From: Dallia pectoralis
Lineage: Eukaryota > Chordata > Actinopteri > Esociformes > Umbridae
Direction of reading: 5' to 3'
Length of the DNA: 64,000 nt
Assembly: GCA_029465975.1 (NCBI GenBank)
Contig: CM055737.1
Span: 13,364,459 to 13,428,458 of the forward strand
Both the position numbers and the translations under genes were made by a program. Position 1 is the first letter of the stretch. Each line of letters opens with the position of its first letter. Below the pieces are notes generated by a model. That model ran no database searches, had not been told where the DNA came from, and saw only the letters and a program-made list of their open reading frames with translations. This document shows positions 52,901 through 61,900 of the stretch, piece after piece.

Positions 52901-55900
52901 AAAGAAAAGGAAGTGAGTGTGTGGGAATGGCATAATGTATGGTGTATGTGAAATGCATGGCTGTGTGAATATTGGGTGTGTACATGACTTGAATGAAAAA
53001 CTAAGGCATAACTATAAAGGCACAAACAAAACAAGATCATACCTGGAGGAGCAGAGAGAGAGAGGTTAATGGAGCAGTGTTAAATAACCTGAGCCCAGGT
53101 GGCTCCAACCACAAACGACCCTCCCCTGCCTGGAGAAGGAACCGCCCCTGCCAGGCAGAGGAGGGGCCGTGACACTTTGTGCAGCTGTTTAACTGTTAAG
53201 GACGAGGCAAAACATCTCAATTTCCGCCTAAATGATATACCCAAAATATATATGCTTGTAGCCTCCTCTCTGAAGCAGCTAGAGACATATATATGGTCTC
53301 ATTAGAAAGAAGATACTTTGAATTAACACAGTAGAGCTGGAAGAAGAAGAAAAGACAAAGGAACAACTTAACTATTTTTTGCAACATGTTTGAAAGGGAA
53401 AATCATAATGTTACATTGACAACATTTACATTGGAGACACTTTTTATATAATCAACTAGATGACAGCAAAGTGTTGCAAAAGTGGTAGGCCATTTGTATG
53501 GAAATCCAGCAAGAACTTGCCAACTGAAGTAGAGGACACAGAGGTTGTCTCTGAATCTACTCAAAAGTTGACACTCGATAAATGATTATTTAAGTACCTT
53601 GCAGAAATTATTAAACAATAGAAGGTAAATTACAAAATAAGGTTTACACACTCCCAACACTGTCATGCATGATTGATCATTAGCTTCCCATAAAAGCTAC
53701 AACAATATTGCAGATCCAATGCTTCGCATCACACAGCTATATACAATAAGAGCTAAGTAAGCAGCCAACAATAATCGAACATGAATACAAACAACACTAA
53801 GGTCAGTAATAACAATTAACACAGAACTGTAAGTTGTGACACAACAATGTGTGTGAGGTACCAATGTGACACATGGATGCTGTAGTGGAGTGTGTGTGAG
53901 TATGTCTGTGTGTGTGTATGGGTATCTGTGTATGAGCAAGCATCAACCAGACATGCATTTGCCATGTGCTTTGGACATCATGTGTGAGTTACAGAGAAGA
54001 AACAAAGACACCTATCTTTGTTGTATAACTAGTCAGGAACATTATCCAACCTCAAGGTCCACTTTTCCATCTGATACAGTCAAATCTAAAATCAGGTAGT
54101 CTTTTTTACTCGACCGTCATCTGTGTTTTGCCATAGGAACCTGAATACGAGACCTGGTTCCTGGTTGAGATCTACCAGGTTGGGCTTGGCGCCACCATTA
54201 ATGAGAGCGCCCGTTTTGCCAACATCAGCATGCTGGAGAGTGATGACCCGCGGGGGCTGGTCTACTTTGCTGTGGGTTCCAGACTGCCTGTAGTCCAAGT
54301 CAAGACAGGTGGTCTCAGCCTGCAGGTGTACAGAGAGGCCAGCACAGCCTCCTCTATCACCATACGCTACCGCATGCTGGTCAGTTCACCCGCACACACG
54401 CATTACATACACACACCGATAGCTGTACGAAAATAATACTCTCTAGTCACTGTATCCTCTGTAACCTCTATCCTCTGTAACCTCTATTTTCTGTTACCTC
54501 TATCCTCTGTAACCTATATCCTCTGTAACCTCTGTCCTCTGTAACCTATATCCTCTGTAACCTCTGTCCTCTGTAACCTCTGTCCTCTGTAACCTCTGTC
54601 CTCTGTAACCTCTGTCCTCTGTAACCTCTGCATCCTCTGTAACCTCTGTCCTCTGTAACCTCCGTCCTCTGTAACCTCCATCCTCTGTAACCTCCGTCCT
54701 CTGTAACCTCCGTTCTCTGTAACCTCCGTCCTCTGTAACCTCCGTCCTCTGTAACCTCCGTCCTCTGTAACCTCTGTCCTGTAACCTCTGTCCTCTGTAA
54801 CCTCTGTCCTCTGTAACCTCCGTCCTCTGTAACCTCCGTCCTCTGTAACCTCCGTCCTCTGTAACCTCCGTCCTCTGTAACCTCCGTCCTCTGTAACCTC
54901 TGTCCTCTGCAACCTCTGTCCTCTGTAACCTCTGTCCTCTGTAACCTCTGTCCTCTGTAACCTCCGTCCTCTGTAACCTCCGTCCTCTGTAACCTCCGTC
55001 CTCTGTAACCTCTGCTCTCTGTAACCTCTGCCCTCTGTAACCTCTGCCCTCTGTAACCTCTGTAACCTCTGTCCTCTGTAACCTCTGTCCTCTGTAACCT
55101 CCCCATGTTACTCAGATTGTTGTGTTTAACTAATCAACTCACTACATCATGCTCAAGGCAGGGAGATGCGTGTGCTTGACCCATTCCTTGTTTCAACCCC
55201 AGTCCTTGTTTAATCTCATAGCCATGGCTTAATCCTCAGGCTTCATTCGGGGCTTTGTCTTCAGCTCATACTTTATACCCAGTATCTGCTTTATTCCCAG
55301 CTCATACTTTATACCCAGTATCTGCTTTATTCCCAGCTCATACTTTATACACAGTATCTGCTTTATTCCCAGCTCATACTTTATACCCAGTATCTGCTTT
55401 ATTCCCAGCTCATACTTTATACCCAGTATCTGCTTTATTCCCAGCTCATACTTTATACCCAGTATCTGCTTTATTCCCAGCTCATACTTTATACCCAGTA
55501 TCTGCTTTATTCCCAGCTCATACTTTATACCCAGTATCTGCTTTATTCCCAGCTCATACTTTATACCCAGTATCTGCTTTATTCCCAGCTCATACTTTAT
55601 ACCCAGTATCTGCTTTATCCTCAGCTCATACTTTATACCCAGTATCTGCTTTATCCTCAGCTCATACTTTATACCCAGTATCACCCATCTATCCCTCCAC
55701 CCATCTATCCCTCCACCCATCTATCCCTCCACCCATCTATCCCTCCACCCATCTATCCCTCCACCCATCTATCCCTCCACCCATCTATCCCTCCACCCAT
55801 CTATCCCTCCACCCATCTATCTCTCCACCCATCTATCTCTCCACCCATCTATCTCTCCACCCATCTATCCCTCCACCCATCTATCTCTCCACCCATCTAT

Positions 55901-58900
55901 CCCTCCACCCATCTATCCCTCCACCCATCTATCCCTCCACCCATCTATCTCTCCACCCATCTATCCCTCCACCCATCTATCCCTCCACCCATCCATCCCT
56001 CCCCTTATCTTACCCTTATCTGACCTCACAACCCATGTCTTATTATCATTCAATAGGAACTCCCTCTGGCTGAGGCCGTAGGTCCCACTCTGGTCTGGCC
56101 CGCTGTAGCCGGGGTGGACTTCCTGAAAGAAGATGGCCAGTTGTCCTTTGACCTGGGCCAGGGAAGCATTGGGCTGGACATCACCCTCACACCGGCCCAG
56201 GGCTCATCCAACCCGACGCCCAAGCGGTTCCGTGTGGAGCTGTACGAGGCCAGCGGAGGGGCCCGGGTGCACCACGAGTACGGACTGGCCAATGTGACCA
56301 TAGTGTCGGATGGGGAGACCCAGGCAGTGTGGGCCCTGTTGGACCAGCTCCAGCAGCCTCTGGACAGCACCATACTGGACAGGGTGCTCCAGGCCCTGAT
56401 CAATAAGGCTACAGTCCAGCTCACACCGGAACAGCTGACTGCAGTGTTAGACGCCACAGGGAAGGTGAGACAGAGGGCAAACATTAAGACATTTTATTAG
56501 ACTGTTATTACTATCAGGTTAATGTATTTGATTAGGATTGAGGTAATGGTTAGGTTTAGGGCCAGGGTTAATGTATATATGGATAAGAATATAAAGACAA
56601 ACGTGTTTCCTGTGTCAGTACCTATGTTTACTTATTTCAGCGGGAGTTAAACTGCTTATGCCCAAGCACTGAATAATGGCCTGATATGTACTTTGGATTA
56701 AAGCCACAGACAATTCAAATATACTATAGATATCCTGTTTTCAAATGATTGTATTATTTCCGTTTACTTGGGGTGAGAGTGGAGCGGTTTGATGGTACAG
56801 GAAATAGCTTTCACCATAACCATGTTGCACAGTGAAGTCTCTGACAGAGTGAGAGGAGGGGGTGGACCCATGTCTGAAGATGTCACTCACTGGAAAATGC
56901 AGTCCTTCTAAACTTCTGTGTACTATTATTAATTCCTGGATGCTACTGACCACTTATTACCAACAGGGAGTGTATGAGTGTGTGTGCGTGGCTGTGTCTG
57001 GTTGTGTGCGTGGCTGTGTCTGGTTGTGTCTGGTTGTGTGCGTGGTTGTGTGCGTGGTTGTGTCTGGCTGTGTCTGGTTGTGTGCGTGGCTGTGTGCGTG
57101 GCTGTGTCTGGTTGTGTGCGTGGCTGTGTGCGTGGCTGTGTGCGTGGTTGTGTGCGTGGCTGTGTCTGGTTGTGTGCGTGGCTGTGTCTGGTTGTGTGCG
57201 TGGTTGTATCTGGTTGTGTGCGTGGCTGTGTGTGTGGTTGTATCTGGCTGTGTGCGTGGTTGTGTGCGTGGCTGTGTCTGGTTGTGTGCGTGGTTGTGTG
57301 CGTGGTTGTGTGCGTGGTTGTGTGCGTGGCTGTGTGCGTGGCTGTGTGCGTGGCTGTGTGCGTGGTTGTGTGCGTGGCTGTGTGCGTGGTTGTGTGCGTG
57401 GCTGTGTGCGTGGCTGTGTGCGTGGCTGTGTGCGTGGCTGTGTGTGGTTGTGTGCGTGGCTGTGTCTGGTTGTGTGCGTGGCTGTGTGCGTGGCTGTGTC
57501 TGGTTGTGTGCGTGGCTGTGTGCGTGGTTGTGTGCGTGGTTGTGTGCGTGGTTGTGTGCGTGGCTGTGTGTCTGGTTGTGTGCGTGGTTGTGTGCGTGGT
57601 TGTGTGCGTGGCTGTGTGCGTGGCTGTGTGCGTGGTTGTGTGCGTGGCTGTGTGCGTGGCTGTGTGCGTGGCTGTGTCTGGTTGTGTGCGTGGCTGTGTC
57701 TGGTTGTGTGCGTGGCTGTGTGCGTGGCTGTGTGCGTGGTTGTGTGCGTGGCTGTGTCTGGTTGTGTGCGTGGCTGTGTCTGGTTGTGTGCGTGGTTGTG
57801 TCTGGTTGTGTGCGTGGCTGTGTGTGTGGTTGTATCTGGCTGTGTGCGTGGTTGTGTGCGTGGCTGGGTTCATGGTTGTGTGCGTGGTTGTATCTGGCTG
57901 TGTGTGTGGCTGTGTTCGTGTTTGTATCTGGCTGTGTGTGTGGCTGTGTTCGTGTTTGTATCTGGCTGTGTGCGTGGTTGTGTGCGTGGCTGTGTGTCTG
58001 GTTGTGTGCGTGGTTGTGTGCGTGGTTGTGTGCGTGGCTGTGTGCGTGGCTGTGTGCGTGGTTGTGTGCGTGGCTGTGTGCGTGGCTGTGTGCGTGGCTG
58101 TGTCTGGTTGTGTGCGTGGCTGTGTCTGGTTGTGTGCGTGGCTGTGTGCGTGGCTGTGTGCGTGGTTGTGTGCGTGGCTGTGTCTGGTTGTGTGCGTGGC
58201 TGTGTCTGGTTGTGTGCGTGGTTGTATCTGGTTGTGTGCGTGGCTGTGTGTGTGGTTGTATCTGGCTGTGTGCGTGGTTGTGTGCGTGGCTGGGTTCATG
58301 GTTGTGTGCGTGGTTGTATCTGGCTGTGTGTGTGGCTGTGTTCGTGTTTGTATCTGGCTGTGTGTGTGGCTGTGTTCGTGTTTGTATCTGGCTGTGTGCG
58401 TGGTTGTGTGCGTGTTTGTGTGTGTGGTTGTGTGCGTGGTTGTGTGCGTGGCTGTGTGCGTGGTTGTATCTGGTTATGTGAATGGTTGTGTGTATATGTA
58501 TTAGTCATAAGCACTTCACATCTTCCAATTAAGACAATTTCTCTGCCGTGGCCAGGTGCTTAAGGAGGCAGAGCAGGCCCCTCTAGCAAACAGCAGCAGG
58601 GGTTTGACCTATGACCTCCTGTGTGCAATGGCCAACCCTAGCCGGGCTGACCTGCAGGGCCTGAGCCTACTTGCAGAGGTCGCTGAGCGCTTTGCCTTCT
58701 CCCTCCTCACAGACGTCCAGTGTGGAGAACAAGGTCAAAGGTCAGTACCAATTGAGGTTGTGGGTAATTACTGTGGAAAATCATTATTTTGTCCAATGCC
58801 AACACTATATTGTCTGTATAAGGGATTCTGTTGGGTTTATGCATAATAAACCACGGCTACAACCTGTTTTCAAGCATGATGCAATGTGGAGTGCATGGAT

Positions 58901-61900
58901 ACACCAATAAAGACCTAAAATCCACTGAATCCAGTGGCTCGGTACGGCTACGGAGCAGCTTTGTACCGTCTCCCACGTGGTGTCATTGTCCACCAGGAGC
59001 GTGTCAGAAGTAGAGCGCTGTGAAGCGTGATCACATGATCCACAACTAAAAATGAACTACTTTGCCTGTCCAACGTTAAATTTCTTTGATATTGTATTTT
59101 CTCTTTGATTTTTGGCGTTCTACCATATGCAAGAAGATAACATATGCAAACTATTTGTAACTGTCATAAAAAATACATTTATCTTCAAATGCTTAGTACA
59201 TATATTTCACAAATATAACCTATGAGCAAGACGAAAACACTTGCATTTTGCATTTAAATCCAGCAAAATTAGACAAGGCGTGTAAATTTTGAAATGCAGC
59301 GCAGAGAAGCAGCTTCTGGGGCGCTTCTGGAAGAAAGGCACTCATTGACTAGGGTGAGGCCGCTATTTGGTCTGGCTGCCGTGCCGGAGCCCTACAGCAC
59401 TGTTGCCGGATTTAGTGGATTTTGGGGGTAAGTTGTGGTATTTTGCCAATATACAACAAAACTCAAACAGTCTTTATTGCTACCAGATATTGGTTAAGAT
59501 CTAATGTCACTTCCATAGGATTATTCTGTCCACTCAGCATCCAAGACTCAAACCACCCAGTTTAATATTACTGTTAACTTAATCGGAGTAATCGGAGGTG
59601 ATTTGTGTTTGATGTCTATAGAGGGAGGACCATCCTGGACACCTGTGCTTACATTTCCATCTCAGCATTCCACTGGTATCCAACCCAGATCAATGGACAC
59701 ACGTTCACGGGAAGGAACTTGGACACCTTCCGGTTGCCAGAGACTGTCCTGGAGGTCCCAGCCCTGCCCCCTGACACCATCGACCCCTCAGCCTGTCGCC
59801 AGTTGCAGCTCACAGAATACAGCACGGAGCACTGGTTCCTCACTAACGACCAGAGAACTGCCCTCAACGGGAAGGCAAGCAGACCCGTACAGACCAGCAA
59901 TCACTGTTAGCCTTTTACAAACTGAGGATGACTGTTACTATTTACAGACTGATGAGCACTGTTAGTATTTACAGACTGATGATGACTGTTAGTATTTACA
60001 GACTGATGATCACTGTTAGTATTTACAGACTGATGGTGACAGTTAGTATTTACAGACTGATGATCACTGTTAGTATTTACAGACTGAGGATGACTGTTAG
60101 TATTTACAGACTGAAGAAGACTGGTACTATTTACAGACTGATGATGACTGTTAGTATTTACAGACTGATGATGACTGTTAGTATTTACAGACTGATGATG
60201 ACTGTTAGTATTTACAGACTGATGATCACTGTTAGTATTTACAGACTGATGATCACTGTTAGTATTTACAGACTGATGATCACTGTTAGTATTTACAGAC
60301 TGATGATCCTGTTTCACTGTTAGTATTTACAGACTGATGATGACTGTTAGTATTTACAGACTGATGATGACTGTTAGTATTTACAGACTGATGATGACTG
60401 TTAGTATTTACAGACTGATGATGACTGTTAGTATTTACAGACTGATGATCACTGTAAGTATTTACAGACTGATGGTGACTGTTAGTATTTACAGACTGAT
60501 GATCACTGTTAGTATTTACAGACTGATGATGACTGTTAATATTTACAGACTGATGATCACTGTAAGTATTTACAGACTGATGGTGACTGTTAGTATTTAC
60601 AGACTGATGATCACTGTTAGTATTTACAGACTGAAGAAGACTGTTACTATTTACAGACTGATGATGACTGTTAGTATTTACAGACTGATGATCACTGTAA
60701 GTATTTACAGACTGATGGTGACTGTTAGTATTTACAGACTGATGATCACTGTTAGTATTTACAGACTGATGATCACTGTTAGTATTTACAGACTGATGAT
60801 CACCGTTAGTATTTACAGACTGATGATCACTGTTAGTATTTACAGACTGATGGTGACTGTTAGTATTTACAGACTGGTGATCACTGTTAGTATTTACAGA
60901 CTGATGGTGACTGTTAGTATTTACAGACTGATGATCACTGTTAGTATTTACAGACTGATGATCACTGTTAGTATTTACAGACTGATGATCACTGTTAGTA
61001 TTTACAGACTGATGATCACTGTTAGTATTTACAGACTGATGATGACTGTTAATATTTACAGACTAATGGTGACTGTTAGTATTTACAGACTAATGATTAC
61101 TGTTAGTATTTGCTATTCATTATGTTTCTCTGTTGAAATAAAGGTAAATATTTGAATCATAGTCATCAAGTTACAAAACAATTTTATGGTATATGACACC
61201 ACCAGGTGAGGATGTTTAGGCATAATCGGATCAGTGGTTTACCAATTGTAAACAGCAGAGGGCGTTGTTGGCTCAGTCTATTTTCCCTACCCAGTTTTAG
61301 GTCTTTACAGTGACATGTGGAAGTCAACTGAATTAGACAGATCTATCTATCCGCGTACCTTCTCTCAGTCTTGAATTTAACATTTAACGGGTCATTCCAC
61401 CTTTAAAGTCATTTTGAATTGAAGGCAATAAAGAATTGAACTTTAAATCCAATGACTTTCCAGTAGTCTTGAAATTAAATGTGTTTTGTGTGTTTTGCAG
61501 GTGTTCTCTGCCAGCCTTCGGGGTCGCGGATCACAGCCTCTGACCGAGGGTAATGAGGTTGTGTACCGGATTCACACTTCCGGGCCAAAGGTCAAACCTG
61601 GCCAGTCCCTGTGCCTTCTGTGGAACCAGGCTGCTGAGAGGTTAGTACCCATCTGGGTACCGACCTTTTCTCCTGTGTTGTGCCCTGCTCAGCTTTGCAG
61701 TGTGTGGTAACCTCTCACTTTGGGTTCAGACTGGGCAGCCTTCTAGATAAAGGGTCAAAGGTCAGACACTGTCATGTCAATGGACGATTTGGTCTTCCAA
61801 GCTCTTGGTTGTTTATGAGAGATCAGTTTGTTTTGCACCAACTACAAGCAGTTCCGCCCTCAGAAGTGTGTTTAAACGGACATTCCAGAGGAGGCTTGGA

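Noticed and set aside
53697..54099. Short open frames on both strands near a TG-rich stretch
   Set aside because: Low complexity and chance open frames within the intron before exon 47.
55255..56073. 272-codon plus-strand open frame rich in Ser/Pro/His
   Set aside because: Spans two adjacent minisatellites (36 and 16 bp) and then the intron before exon 48; frame does not join the gene.
56862..58563. Open frames of ~500 codons on both strands (Cys/Val/Trp-rich on plus, His/Thr-rich on minus)
   Set aside because: Generated by the stop-free 12-bp GT-rich unit.
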